The notes beneath the pieces were generated by a model that searched no databases, was not told where the DNA came from, and saw only the letters and a program-made list of their open reading frames with translations. Below, piece by piece: positions 52,813 through 61,515 of a DNA stretch of 64,000 bases (position 1 is the first letter of the stretch; each line of letters opens with the position of its first letter). The position numbers and the translations under genes were made by a program. The DNA is from Pandoraea sputorum (GTDB taxonomy: Bacteria > Pseudomonadota > Gammaproteobacteria > Burkholderiales > Burkholderiaceae), in NCBI RefSeq assembly GCF_000814845.2, contig NZ_CP010431.2, positions 1,054,001 to 1,118,000 of the forward strand. The letters are read 5' to 3'.

Positions 52813-54012
52813 ATGGCATTGCCGCTAGCCGGGGTGAAAGTCCTCGATCTCTCCAACGTCCTCGCGGGACCATTCTGCGCATATCAACTGGCGCTCATGG
52901 GGGCGGACGTGACCAAGGTCGAAAACCCCGAAGGGGGCGATCTGGCTCGTCGACTCGGGGCAGACAAAGCGGCGGCTGCACGTCAGATGGGCGCGTCGTT
53001 CGTGGCGGTGAACGCGGGCAAGCGCTCGCTCACGCTGAACCTGAAAGATCCACGCGGCAAGGCCATCCTGAAAGCGCTGGTGGCGTCGAGCGACGTGCTC
53101 GTCGAGAACTTCCGTCCGGGCGTGATGACGCGTCTCGGTCTGGATTTCGACGTGCTGCGCGAAATCAATCCGCGTCTCGTCTACTGCGCAATCTCGGGCT
53201 TCGGCGCGGACGGCGAGTTGTCGTCGCGTCCTGCCTACGATCAGATCATTCAGGGGATTTCGGGCGTGATGAGCGTGACAGGCGACGCGCAGAGCGCGCC
53301 GTTGCGCGTCGGCTATCCGGTGTCCGACACCGTCGGCGGTCTGACGGCCGCGTTCGCCATCTGTGCGGCGCTGCTCGATGCGCGCACGACAGGTCAGGGC
53401 CGCATGCTCGACGTCTCGATGCTCGAAGCCACGCTCGCGACGATGGGCTGGGTCGTCTCGAACTACCTCAACGCGGGTGTCGCACCTGCGCCGATGGGCA
53501 ACGAGAACTTCACCGCCGCGCCGTCCGGCACGTTCCGCACCGGCGACGGTCTGCTTAACATTGCGGCGAACGAGACGCGTCAGTTCGTGAGTCTGTGCGC
53601 GTTGATCGGCCGCCCGGACATCGCCGTTGATCCACGCTTTGCGCAACGCGACACGCGCAAGCAGAATCGCCACGCCCTCAAAGCGGAAATCGAAGCGGCG
53701 CTCGCACACGACAGCGCGGCTAACTGGGAGACGAAATTCGTTGCGAGCGGTGTTCCGGCCGGGCGAGTTCTCTCGGTGCCGGACGTTCTCGCACATCCGC
53801 ATCTCGCTTCGCGCGAATTCGTGCGCGAACTGGATGTGCCGGGCGAAGCGCAGCCGCAGCGCGTGACGCGCGCGGGCTTCCGTCTCTCGGGCGGCGATGC
53901 CGCGCCAGGCGCACCCGCACCGTCGCTCGGCGCGGATACGCTGAGCCTGCTGAGCGATCTGGGCTATGACCCGGCCTCCATCGACCAACTGCGCGCCGAC
54001 GGCGTGATCTGA
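52813..54012 (+). CDS. CaiB/BaiF (class III) CoA-transferase
   Basis: The protein has 399 residues. It begins MALPLAGVKVLDLSNVLAGP and has ALMGADVTKVENPEGGDLAR, VLVENFRPGVMTRLGLDFDV, YDQIIQGISGVMSVTG and GRMLDVSMLEATLATMG. By eye, the position of the formyl-CoA transferase catalytic Asp appears to be Glu in DVSMLEA, a variation I think occurs in the family. It transfers CoA to a carboxylic acid. The citryl-CoA-lyase-like gene starts 2 bp after its stop, so the two act together. Confidence 0.92.
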   Translation: MALPLAGVKVLDLSNVLAGPFCAYQLALMGADVTKVENPEGGDLARRLGADKAAAARQMGASFVAVNAGKRSLTLNLKDPRGKAILKALVASSDVLVENFRPGVMTRLGLDFDVLREINPRLVYCAISGFGADGELSSRPAYDQIIQGISGVMSVTGDAQSAPLRVGYPVSDTVGGLTAAFAICAALLDARTTGQGRMLDVSMLEATLATMGWVVSNYLNAGVAPAPMGNENFTAAPSGTFRTGDGLLNIAANETRQFVSLCALIGRPDIAVDPRFAQRDTRKQNRHALKAEIEAALAHDSAANWETKFVASGVPAGRVLSVPDVLAHPHLASREFVRELDVPGEAQPQRVTRAGFRLSGGDAAPGAPAPSLGADTLSLLSDLGYDPASIDQLRADGVI

Positions 54013-54014
54013 CC

Positions 54015-54851
54015 ATGAACCCGACACTCGATGCTGCGGCGCTGTGCGCCGATTACTGGAGCACGTCGATCATCGATATCCACCCGGGATCGATCAACGT
54101 GCGTGGCTATCCGATTCAGGCGCTGATCGGCCATGTGAGCTTTCCGCAGATGATCTGGCTGATGCTGCGCGGCGAGTTGCCTACCGATGCGCAGGCACGA
54201 TTGCTGGAGGCGGCGCTCGTCGCGTCGGTGGATCACGGACCGCACGCACCGTCGATTGCGATCTCGCGCATCGCGACGAGCTGCGGATTGCCGCTCAACG
54301 GCGCGATGGCCTCGGCCATCAATGCGCTGGACGACGTGCATGGCGGCGCTGGACAGCAGGCCGTCGAGCTGTATCAGGACATCGCGCAGCGGCTGGCGGA
54401 TTCGACCGCCGAAGTCCCCGATCTCGCCGACGCGGTGGCTGAGGGCATCGCTGCGTTCAACGAAGCCCACGGGAAGTACCTTCCGGGTTTCGGTCATCGC
54501 TTCCATCCGGTCGATCCGCGTGCGACGCGATTGCTCGCCATCGTCGACGATGCCGTAGCGCAAGGGGTGATCGACGGCCATTACGCGGCCATCGCACGCG
54601 GGATTGAGGCGCATCTGAAGGCACGCAAGCAAAAGCCGGTGCCGATGAACATCGACGGCATTACGGCCGTGATCTACGCCGAACTGGGGTTTGCGCCGGA
54701 GCTGGCGCGAGGGGTGTTCGTGTTGTCGCGTGCCGTGGGCATTCTGTCGCACGCGTGGGAGCAGCGCGGACGCGGCGAGCGCAACAAAGGCCCGTTGCCG
54801 CGTCAGTTGCCGTATCGCTATACCGGTCACCCCGAACGCGAACTGCCCTGA
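54015..54851 (+). CDS. Citryl-CoA lyase-like protein (short citrate synthase family)
   Basis: The protein has 278 residues, much shorter than citrate synthase (about 430). It has DIHPGSINVRGYPIQALIGH, APSIAISRIATSCGLPLNGA, VHGGAGQQAVELYQD, YLPGFGHRFHPVDPRATRLL and GVFVLSRAVGILSHAWEQRG, all citrate-synthase-fold landmarks with the catalytic His in GFGH. Such proteins cleave citryl-CoA or similar 3-hydroxy-3-carboxyacyl-CoA esters to acetyl-CoA and a keto acid. With the CoA-transferase it forms a two-step activation and cleavage route. Confidence 0.85.
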   Translation: MNPTLDAAALCADYWSTSIIDIHPGSINVRGYPIQALIGHVSFPQMIWLMLRGELPTDAQARLLEAALVASVDHGPHAPSIAISRIATSCGLPLNGAMASAINALDDVHGGAGQQAVELYQDIAQRLADSTAEVPDLADAVAEGIAAFNEAHGKYLPGFGHRFHPVDPRATRLLAIVDDAVAQGVIDGHYAAIARGIEAHLKARKQKPVPMNIDGITAVIYAELGFAPELARGVFVLSRAVGILSHAWEQRGRGERNKGPLPRQLPYRYTGHPERELP

Positions 54852-55021
54852 GTGCTGTACCGACGCTGATCCTGCAGAGACGGACACGCTGATGAATCCC
54901 AATCGCGCACCCCATCTTCTTCCCAAGAGGGTGCGAGAAACGAAAGCGTGTCGTTCGTTTCGAAAGTGTCGACGTACTCCCCGTACCAGAATGAACTCCC
55001 CAGCTTTGATGGAGAACCATC

Positions 55022-55606
55022 ATGGAAGTGAGTCTGACGGGTGTGAATTCCGGTACTACGACCCAGGCGCTGACTGAGAGTCAAGGGACTGACGGCAGGG
55101 CTAAGGTGGCCCACGCCGTCGGAAGTGATCTGAGAACTGTGAGCCAGATGCTCACGCCGGAGGCTCTGGCGTGCACTGAGATCGTTCGCTTCTGGCAGGT
55201 TGCCGACGCGCTGAACGAAAAATTCGGCCCGCGGGCGCTTGCCGCAAGTTTGAAGGCGGATGCGACGTTCCTTGCGCGATTTCAGCAGGCGATCGTTTCG
55301 CGCGACGGCGCGTTAGGTGTATTCGTCGAAGACCTGATGGGGACTGCGTCCAGGCCCAGGCGTCAAACGGTCGTCGACGCGATGGTTCAGTCGTTCGACT
55401 TCATCCCGGATACTGCCCGGGTCGATGCCGTTGAAGCGCTGCTCAATTACAAGGTCGACGAGAAGGGCGGCAGCGTCGCTACCGACGGCGTAGGTGTCAT
55501 CGCACTGCGCGGATTTTGCGATGAGATTTTCGAAAAAATTCCGCTTACGGGCAGGACGTACGTGAAGGATCTCTTCGACAAGTACGAAATCGAGCTTGAT
55601 GTATGA
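55022..55606 (+). CDS. Protein of unknown family, paralogue of the 57903 gene
   Basis: This 194-residue protein has an N-terminal 35 residues rich in Ser/Thr/Gly (MEVSLTGVNSGTTTQALTES) and the rest helical. The core PRRQTVVDAMVQSFDFIPDT followed by ARVDAVEALL matches the second gene at 57903-58520 at 14 of 30 positions by eye. The C-terminal IPLTGRTYVKDLFDKYEIEL also aligns with IPDADKPRVAELLRKHDVGL. No signal peptide or membrane segment is seen. I do not recognise the family. A ggag site lies before the ATG. Confidence 0.75.
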   Translation: MEVSLTGVNSGTTTQALTESQGTDGRAKVAHAVGSDLRTVSQMLTPEALACTEIVRFWQVADALNEKFGPRALAASLKADATFLARFQQAIVSRDGALGVFVEDLMGTASRPRRQTVVDAMVQSFDFIPDTARVDAVEALLNYKVDEKGGSVATDGVGVIALRGFCDEIFEKIPLTGRTYVKDLFDKYEIELDV

Positions 55607-55642
55607 CAGAACCTCGCGAGAGCGATGACTCGCCTGAGCGTT

Positions 55643-56388
55643 TCAGCCCTCTCGTCGTTTCCACGCAGCACGCAGCGCCCGTGAGTCACCGCCGAGTCCG
55701 TCGGTGGCGCGCGCGGCGCAGGAAAACAGATCCGTCAGGTGCCGGTCGATGAACGCGCGGTCGATGCGCGAGCTGGGCCCGGCCAGCGTCACTACGCCGC
55801 GCAGCGTCTGACGCACACCGAACACCGGCATCGACACCCCCGCCGTATCGCGCTCGCGATCGCCCATCGAAACGCTGTAACCCACCTCGCGAATGCGGTC
55901 GTAGACGTCGCCCTTCTCGCCGCCGAAGGCCAGCAACGCCAATCCCCCGAGCCGTGTTCGAGCGGCAGCACATCGCCCTCGCGCACGTGGAATCGCACGG
56001 CATGTGTTGAATCGACGCGGTGCAGACACACACGCACGGCGTCGTCCCTCACGTAGAACGACACACTCTCGCCGCTCACATCGGCCAATTCGCGCATCAG
56101 CGGCAGCAGAATGTCGCCGAGGTTCAGGCTGCGCTGATACAGCGCGCCGAGCATGAACGTGGCCGGGCCGAGCTGATAGCGGCCGTCGTCGAGCCGCATG
56201 AGCATGCGGTGCTGGATGAGCGCGCCCGCCAGACGCAGTAGCGTGCTCTTGTAGAGACCGGTGCGGGCAGCCAGTTCGGCCAGCGTGAGGGCGCTGTCGT
56301 CGGGTTTGAACGCGAACAGAATGGCGCAGGCGCGGTCGATGACGGCAACGCCGGAGCTGTCTTTCGGTTCAGGGGTAACGTCTGACAT
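55643..56388 (-). pseudogene. IclR family regulator with a frameshift
   Basis: From the ATG at 56388 the frame encodes a normal IclR winged helix (VAVIDRACAILFAFKPDDSA, LTLAELAARTGLYKSTLLRL) and the start of the effector domain up to VREGDVLPLEHGSG. It then loses homology at a run of five C (55944-55948, plus strand). One extra base there would restore the family continuation GLALLAFGG..YDRIREVGYSVSMGDRERD and VFGVRQTLRGVVTLAGPSSR to a stop at 55643. It is either a real frameshift or a homopolymer sequencing error. Confidence 0.85.
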
Positions 56389-56621
56389 CGGGGCAGGCGA
56401 GGTGTCGCAGTGAGAGGTCGAAACGGTGAGTTTATGTCATGTGGGCGCGGCTGTGCGTCCCGGCTGTGCGTCTCCTGAGCCGCGGGCCGCCCGCGAAAGC
56501 TGTGCGCGCCGGATTCAGGGAACGGCAGCCGCGCGACGTGCTCGAAGGGATAATCTGCGAACTTCACCGTCCTTGCTTCCCGTACTCTTTCGCTGCATTT
56601 GCCCACGTTCTCCCGCTTGCC

Positions 56622-57794
56622 ATGCTTACCGCCCTCGCTATCGACAACTACCGCTCCATCCAGTCGCTCGTGATGCCGCTCACCCGGCTCAACGTCATCA
56701 GCGGGGCGAATGGCAGCGGGAAGTCCAATCTTTATCGCGCGCTGCGCTTGCTGGCCGGCACGGCTAGCGACGGCATCATCGGCCCCATCGCCCGCGAGGG
56801 CGGACTCGGCTCCGTGCTATGGGCAGGGCCGGAGACCATCAGTGCGCGCATGCGTCGTGGCGAAGTGCCGATTCAGGGCGGCCCGCGTCAGAAGCGGGAG
56901 CGCCTGCGTCTGGGCTTCAGCAGCGACACCTTCGGCTATGCCATCTGCATGGGGATGGGCGGCGCTGGCGGCGTTTCCATGTTCAGTGCCGATCCGGAGT
57001 TCAAGCATGAGAGCATCTGGGCCGGTGAGTTTCTACGTCCGGCCACTGCGCTCGTGGACCGACAGGGGAGTGTGGTGCGACGCAAGGCGGGGCGCGAGTG
57101 GGACATCCTCACCAGCAGTCTGCCTCGCTTCGAGAGCCTCTTTTCTCACATTGCCAACGACAACACTTGCCCCGAGGTGTTCACAGTACGTGAGCGCATT
57201 CGCAACTGGCGCTTCTACGATCACTTCCGCACCGACGCAGATGCTCCCGCTCGGTGGCCCCAGATCGGTACGCGCACGATGGCGCTGCATCACGACGGCC
57301 GGGATCTCGCCGCCGCATGGCAGACGATTCGCGAGATCGGCGACCACGAGGCGCTGGCGCAGACGGTGGCGGACGCATTCCCCGGCGCGAGCGTCACGAT
57401 CGACGGCACGGGCCGTGGCGGGCTAATGCTGGAGTTCAATCAGCACGGTTTGCTGCGACCGTTGAGCGCCGCAGAACTGTCCGACGGGACGCTGCGGTTT
57501 TTGCTGTTGAGCGCCGCTTTGCTCACGCCGCGTCCGCCTGAACTGATGGTGCTGAACGAACCTGAGGCGAGTCTGCACCCCGACCTCATGCCCGCGTTGG
57601 GACGTCTGATCCGTCGCGCATCGCAGCGCAGTCAGGTGTGGGTCGTGTCGCACTCGCCGCGTCTGGCGGCGGCGCTGGAAGAGGACCCCGAATGCAATTC
57701 GATCCGCCTGGAGAAGTCCTTCTCGGCGACGACGATTCTCGGCCAGCACGCGCTCGAGCGTCCCGCATGGCGATGGGCGGATAACGGTAAGTGA
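56622..57794 (+). CDS. AAA family ATPase (RecF/SMC-like, COG4637 type)
   Basis: The protein has 390 residues from the ATG at 56622. It begins MLTALAIDNYRSIQSLVMPL with Walker A in VISGANGSGKSNLYRALRLL (residues about 25-44). The C-terminal half has LSDGTLRFLLLSAALLTPRP (signature) and ELMVLNEPEASLHPDLMPAL (Walker B, D-loop), then WVVSHSPRLAAAL (His switch). This is the ABC-like ATPase layout of COG4637 predicted ATPases. The function is unknown; relatives are stand-alone, and some occur near defence genes. No nuclease is attached. It is divergent from the IclR gene. Confidence 0.85.
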   Translation: MLTALAIDNYRSIQSLVMPLTRLNVISGANGSGKSNLYRALRLLAGTASDGIIGPIAREGGLGSVLWAGPETISARMRRGEVPIQGGPRQKRERLRLGFSSDTFGYAICMGMGGAGGVSMFSADPEFKHESIWAGEFLRPATALVDRQGSVVRRKAGREWDILTSSLPRFESLFSHIANDNTCPEVFTVRERIRNWRFYDHFRTDADAPARWPQIGTRTMALHHDGRDLAAAWQTIREIGDHEALAQTVADAFPGASVTIDGTGRGGLMLEFNQHGLLRPLSAAELSDGTLRFLLLSAALLTPRPPELMVLNEPEASLHPDLMPALGRLIRRASQRSQVWVVSHSPRLAAALEEDPECNSIRLEKSFSATTILGQHALERPAWRWADNGK

Positions 57795-57902
57795 CACTTC
57801 GTCAGGCACTTTCCCTGAACTGGTAGCTGAGCGTTGCTATCGCAAAGTTCGTCGACAAGGCGCTGTCAGGATGCGGTCTTCATTCACCGATGGAGATCGA
57901 AC

Positions 57903-58520
57903 ATGACACTCTTTCAAGCGATGATGGGTCATGCCGCGTCGACGCCCTTGCAGCCGATGACCTCGCAGCCCACGCCGCCGCTCCTGTCGAATCCGCGCGA
58001 CCGGTTTTCTGTGGATATCCGAACGGTCCACCTCCGACACGCCGGGAGCTGCCACATCGCCAGGGCGGCAGCGGCGACACAGGCTCACCCTGGCGGCGCA
58101 CATCGAAGACTGCCGATCCTGTCTGCCAGACATCTCTCGCCATTCGGAGCGTCGGAGCCTGCGGCCGACTTCGCATTCTTTCGTGAGCCCTTAAAGCGAA
58201 ATCCCGCGCTGATCGGAAAGTGGGGGGCGGCAGCGCAGGCAGGCAGTCAGTCCGAAGCGTGGTCGCAATTCCTGGGCGATGTGAGTGACCGGTTCTTCAA
58301 AGGCAGCCGGAAGCAGCGAGTGATGGACGCGTTAGTGCTCAGCCTCGACATCCTGCCCGCGAATCGCCGTGCCGACGCATTGGCTTGCCTGTTGGAGGAC
58401 GGCAGTGAAGGGCTTGCGGCGGCAGAGGAGTTCTGGAAGTACGTCGGGATGGAAAGGATCCCCGATGCCGACAAACCTCGCGTCGCCGAGCTTCTGCGCA
58501 AGCACGACGTGGGCCTTTAA
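57903..58520 (+). CDS. Protein of unknown family, paralogue of the 55022 gene
   Basis: The protein has 205 residues from the ATG at 57903, which has a ggag site (gatggagatcgaac), nearly the same leader as its paralogue. The first 95 residues are Pro/Ala/Thr/His-rich and look disordered. The C-terminal 110 hold the shared core KQRVMDALVLSLDILPANRR, ADALACLL and the end IPDADKPRVAELLRKHDVGL. No signal peptide is visible. An overlapping frame from 57890 has no homologue and is less likely. I do not recognise the family. Confidence 0.7.
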   Translation: MTLFQAMMGHAASTPLQPMTSQPTPPLLSNPRDRFSVDIRTVHLRHAGSCHIARAAAATQAHPGGAHRRLPILSARHLSPFGASEPAADFAFFREPLKRNPALIGKWGAAAQAGSQSEAWSQFLGDVSDRFFKGSRKQRVMDALVLSLDILPANRRADALACLLEDGSEGLAAAEEFWKYVGMERIPDADKPRVAELLRKHDVGL

Positions 58521-58557
58521 ACGGCAGGCGGTAAATCGCGGGCTGTGACACCGCGAC

Positions 58558-58842
58558 TTAGACCGGCGGTGGTGTATCGGACGCGGAGCCTTCCTTGGCC
58601 GTCTTCGCCACCGGCCCCGGCAGCCCCGTGATCTTCGGCACGCATTCGCGATGGAACCACACGAGGTTGACCGGCTCGCCTGCGAGCAGACGCTTGACCG
58701 GCGGTACGACCTGCTCGCCGATCAGCATGCCGAGCAGGCCGATGAGCGCCACCGCGGGCGGTGCCGGTGAACGAACGCCCAGACCGCCGTAGATAATGCC
58801 GACGAGAATGCCCACGGCAAGCGAAACGAGATAGAGCTTCAT
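58558..58842 (-). CDS. XapX domain-containing small membrane protein
   Basis: The protein has 94 residues from the ATG at 58842. MKLYLVSLAVGILVGIIYGG and LGVRSPAPPAVALIGLLGML IGEQ (in two parts) are the XapX (DUF1427) motif with two membrane helices. A hydrophilic C-terminal tail follows. The start overlaps the DoxX stop by 4 bp. XapX proteins are of unknown function and often accompany amidohydrolase and DoxX genes, as here. Confidence 0.85.
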   Translation of the reverse strand: MKLYLVSLAVGILVGIIYGGLGVRSPAPPAVALIGLLGMLIGEQVVPPVKRLLAGEPVNLVWFHRECVPKITGLPGPVAKTAKEGSASDTPPPV

Positions 58843-59291
58843 GATTGACTCCGCGCGGCGCGCGTTCTGAGGTCGTACCACGCCACGGCAATAAAGCCGC
58901 CGACGAGTCCGAGGTGTTCGAAGAAACTATTGGCGAGCATCGTGCGGGCGTCCGGCGGGGCGGACCAGAAGCGATTGGCCAGGAACGTGGCGGCCAGCGT
59001 AAATGCCGCCAGCGCCAACGCACCCAGCCATCGCCCCTTGCCCGTCAGGATCATCAGCGACGCGCCGATTTCCAGCACGATGACTGCAACCGCCATCGGC
59101 GCCGCCGGGGACAGCCCGAAGTGCTGCATCTCGGCGATGGCGCCGGAGAAGTCCAGTGCCTTGTCGATGCCGCCTTGCAGATAGGCGCTGCACAGCAGCA
59201 ACAGCGCAAGCCAGTAAGCCCAGCCCGGCAGCAAAGACGTCTCGCGTGCCATTGACGAGGAAGGATCGGACGACGGCAGCATCGTAGTCAT
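58839..59291 (-). CDS. DoxX family membrane protein
   Basis: The protein has 150 residues from the ATG at 59291, which follows a short polar start; longer frames upstream have no ribosome-binding site. Four helices are visible: WAYWLALLLLCSAYLQGGID, MAVAVIVLEIGASLMILTGK, RWLGALALAAFTLAATFLAN and GLVGGFIAVAWYDL. The sequence LQGGIDKALDFSGAIAEMQH FG is DoxX-like. It lies between the amidohydrolase and XapX genes. Confidence 0.85.
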   Translation of the reverse strand: MTTMLPSSDPSSSMARETSLLPGWAYWLALLLLCSAYLQGGIDKALDFSGAIAEMQHFGLSPAAPMAVAVIVLEIGASLMILTGKGRWLGALALAAFTLAATFLANRFWSAPPDARTMLANSFFEHLGLVGGFIAVAWYDLRTRAARSQS

Positions 59292-59323
59292 GACGGACCT
59301 CAACAGTGAGTGGAGGACAAAAG

Positions 59324-59353
59324 CGGACAGTAGCGGGCAGTAGAGGACAGTAG
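59324..59353. repeat. Three 10-bp tandem repeats in the amidohydrolase-doxX gap
   Basis: cggacagtag, cgggcagtag and aggacagtag follow one another directly. The array lies between the amidohydrolase stop and the DoxX start, in the intercistronic mRNA. Confidence 0.75.
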
Positions 59354-59368
59354 GCGAAAGAAGCGAAA

Positions 59369-61222
59369 TCAGAACGCCCAGCACGAACAGCCGAGCGCGC
59401 CCCAGAACCCGCTCTCATCCGACGCGGGCACGTTCGACGACCAAGCTTTCGCGTGCGCATGACCGTGCACGCCGCACGACGTCGCACACGCGCAACTCAC
59501 GCTCAAGTTAAGCACATTAGGCTGTCGCGGCTGATACCCCACGCCGTGTCGCGCGGGCGACCAGTCGGGCATCGCCGGCGGTAGTGCCGGTGCATAGCTA
59601 CCGAAGTCGCCGTCACCATAAACGACCTTGCCGCCCAGCATCGTGAGTACCGACGTGATGTCCTGAATCTCGTCTTCCGGCACGCTGAAGTAGTCCTCCG
59701 AGAGTACGGCCAGATCGGCGAGCTGCCCGACCTTGATCTGCCCCTTCTTGCCGACTTCGGACGAGAACCATGTGTTCGCTTCCGTCCACAGACGCAGCGC
59801 TTCGTCGCGGTCGAGCAGACTGCCCGGCGCCGCCATGCGCAGCCCGCCAACGGTCTTGCCCGTCACAAGCCAGTACAGCGAGACCCACGGGTTGTACGAC
59901 GCGACGCGCGTCGCGTCCGTACCCGCCCCGACCTTCACGCCGCGCTCGAGCATGCGACGCACCGGCGGTGTCGCCTCGGCAGCCTTCGCACCGTAGCGCT
60001 CCACGAAGTACTCGCCCTGATACGCCATGCGGTGCTGTACGGCAATGCCGCCGCCGAGTGCCGCAATGCGGTCGATGTTGCGGTCGCTGATCGTCTCGGC
60101 GTGATCGAAGAACCAATGCAAGCCGTCGAACGGGATGTCCTTCGCGACCTTCTCGTAGACGTCGAGTGCGCGCGAGATCGTCTCGTCGTACGTGGCGTGC
60201 AGACGCCACGGCCAGCGGTTCTCCGCGAGCAATCGCACCACCGGTTCGAGATCGCTTTCCATCGACGGTGCCATTTCCGGCCGTTCGACGCGAAAGTCCT
60301 CGAAGTCGGCTGCCGTGTACACGAGCATTTCGCCAGCGCCATTGTGACGATAAAGATCGTCGCCTTGCCCCGGGCTGACCTGCTTGACCCACTGGCTGAA
60401 GTCGGCGAGCTCGGCCTTCGGCTTCTGCGTGAACAGGTTGTACGCGAGGCGCACCGTCAACTGCCCTTCGCGGTGCAGTTCTTCGATGATGCTGTAGTCC
60501 TCGGGGTAATTCTGGAAGCCGCCGCCTGCGTCGATAACGCCTGTCACGCCAAGCCGGTTCACCTCGCGCATGAAATGGCGCGTCGAGTTCTTTTGGTACT
60601 CCGGCGGAAGCTTCGGCCCCTTGGCGAGCGTCGCGTAAAGAATGGTGGCGTTCGGCTTGGCGAGCAGCAGGCCGGTCGGATTGCCCGACGCGTCACGCAC
60701 GATTTCGCCACCCGGCGGATTCGGCGTGTCCTTCGTGTAGCCGACGGTGCGCAGCGCCGCAGCGTTCAGGATCGCGCGGTCGTACAAATGCAGGATGAAC
60801 ACCGGCGTGTCGGGCGCGACGGCGTTGAGCTCGTCGATGGTCGGCAAGCGCTTCTCTGCGAACTGATGTTCGGTGAAGCCACCGACGACGCGCACCCATT
60901 GCGGCGCGGGCGTGCGCTCGACCTGCGCCTTGAGCATGCGCATGGCGTCCGCGAGCGAACGCACACCGTCCCAGCGAAGCTCCATGTTGTAGTTCAGGCC
61001 ACCGCGAATGATATGCATGTGGCTATCGATCAGCCCCGGAATCACACGTCGGCCCTTGAGGTCGATCACCTGCGTGGCGTTGTCGGCCAGACGCATGATG
61101 TCCTCGCGTGTGCCTACGGCGGTGAACGTGCCGCCAGTGAGCGCGACGGCGTCCGCCTGCGGGTTCGCACGGTCGAGCGTGGTGAACTTGCCATTGACCA
61201 GAATGAGGTCGGGATTTGACAT
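59369..61222 (-). CDS. Amidohydrolase family protein (YtcJ-like) with Cys-rich C-terminus
   Basis: The protein has 617 residues from the ATG at 61222. VIDLKGRRVIPGLIDSHMHI carries the metal-binding HXH of the first strand. GVTGVIDAGGGFQ, RLHATYDETISRALDVYEKV, LHWFFDHAETISD and VGAGTDATRVASYNPWVSLY complete the metal site. Its last 45 residues include CACATSCGVHGHAHA and WGALGCSCWAF, a Cys/His cluster that I believe recurs in this subfamily. It hydrolyses an unknown cyclic amide, imine or ester. It heads the operon amidohydrolase-DoxX-XapX and is divergent from a response regulator. Confidence 0.9.
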   Translation of the reverse strand: MSNPDLILVNGKFTTLDRANPQADAVALTGGTFTAVGTREDIMRLADNATQVIDLKGRRVIPGLIDSHMHIIRGGLNYNMELRWDGVRSLADAMRMLKAQVERTPAPQWVRVVGGFTEHQFAEKRLPTIDELNAVAPDTPVFILHLYDRAILNAAALRTVGYTKDTPNPPGGEIVRDASGNPTGLLLAKPNATILYATLAKGPKLPPEYQKNSTRHFMREVNRLGVTGVIDAGGGFQNYPEDYSIIEELHREGQLTVRLAYNLFTQKPKAELADFSQWVKQVSPGQGDDLYRHNGAGEMLVYTAADFEDFRVERPEMAPSMESDLEPVVRLLAENRWPWRLHATYDETISRALDVYEKVAKDIPFDGLHWFFDHAETISDRNIDRIAALGGGIAVQHRMAYQGEYFVERYGAKAAEATPPVRRMLERGVKVGAGTDATRVASYNPWVSLYWLVTGKTVGGLRMAAPGSLLDRDEALRLWTEANTWFSSEVGKKGQIKVGQLADLAVLSEDYFSVPEDEIQDITSVLTMLGGKVVYGDGDFGSYAPALPPAMPDWSPARHGVGYQPRQPNVLNLSVSCACATSCGVHGHAHAKAWSSNVPASDESGFWGALGCSCWAF

Positions 61223-61515
61223 GGGAGGCTCCGGTGGGAAGTCGGCGGACGTTTGCTGCCGCTCGTGGACGCCACCGGCACGGCCCGGAAGGCCGCCGAA
61301 GTGCCACGAACGACGGTCCATGAGCGTATGCCGACTCCCGTCGCCTCACTATCGTCTTTTCGTATTAGCGCCCGAACCCCGCGTCGGGCGGGGCACTGGC
61401 ACAGACGACCCGCCATCAAATCGAAAAACCGCATGCACGTTCGTGCTTTTTTGAGGTTTTGAACGTCGCATGACTGACGTATACTCAGACTCACTGAATC
61501 AATACATCGACCTGC

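Noticed and set aside
57890..58186. Alternative 98-codon frame overlapping the start of the 57903 gene
   Set aside because: It stops early, has no ribosome-binding site and no similarity to the paralogue, whereas the chosen frame carries the shared core.
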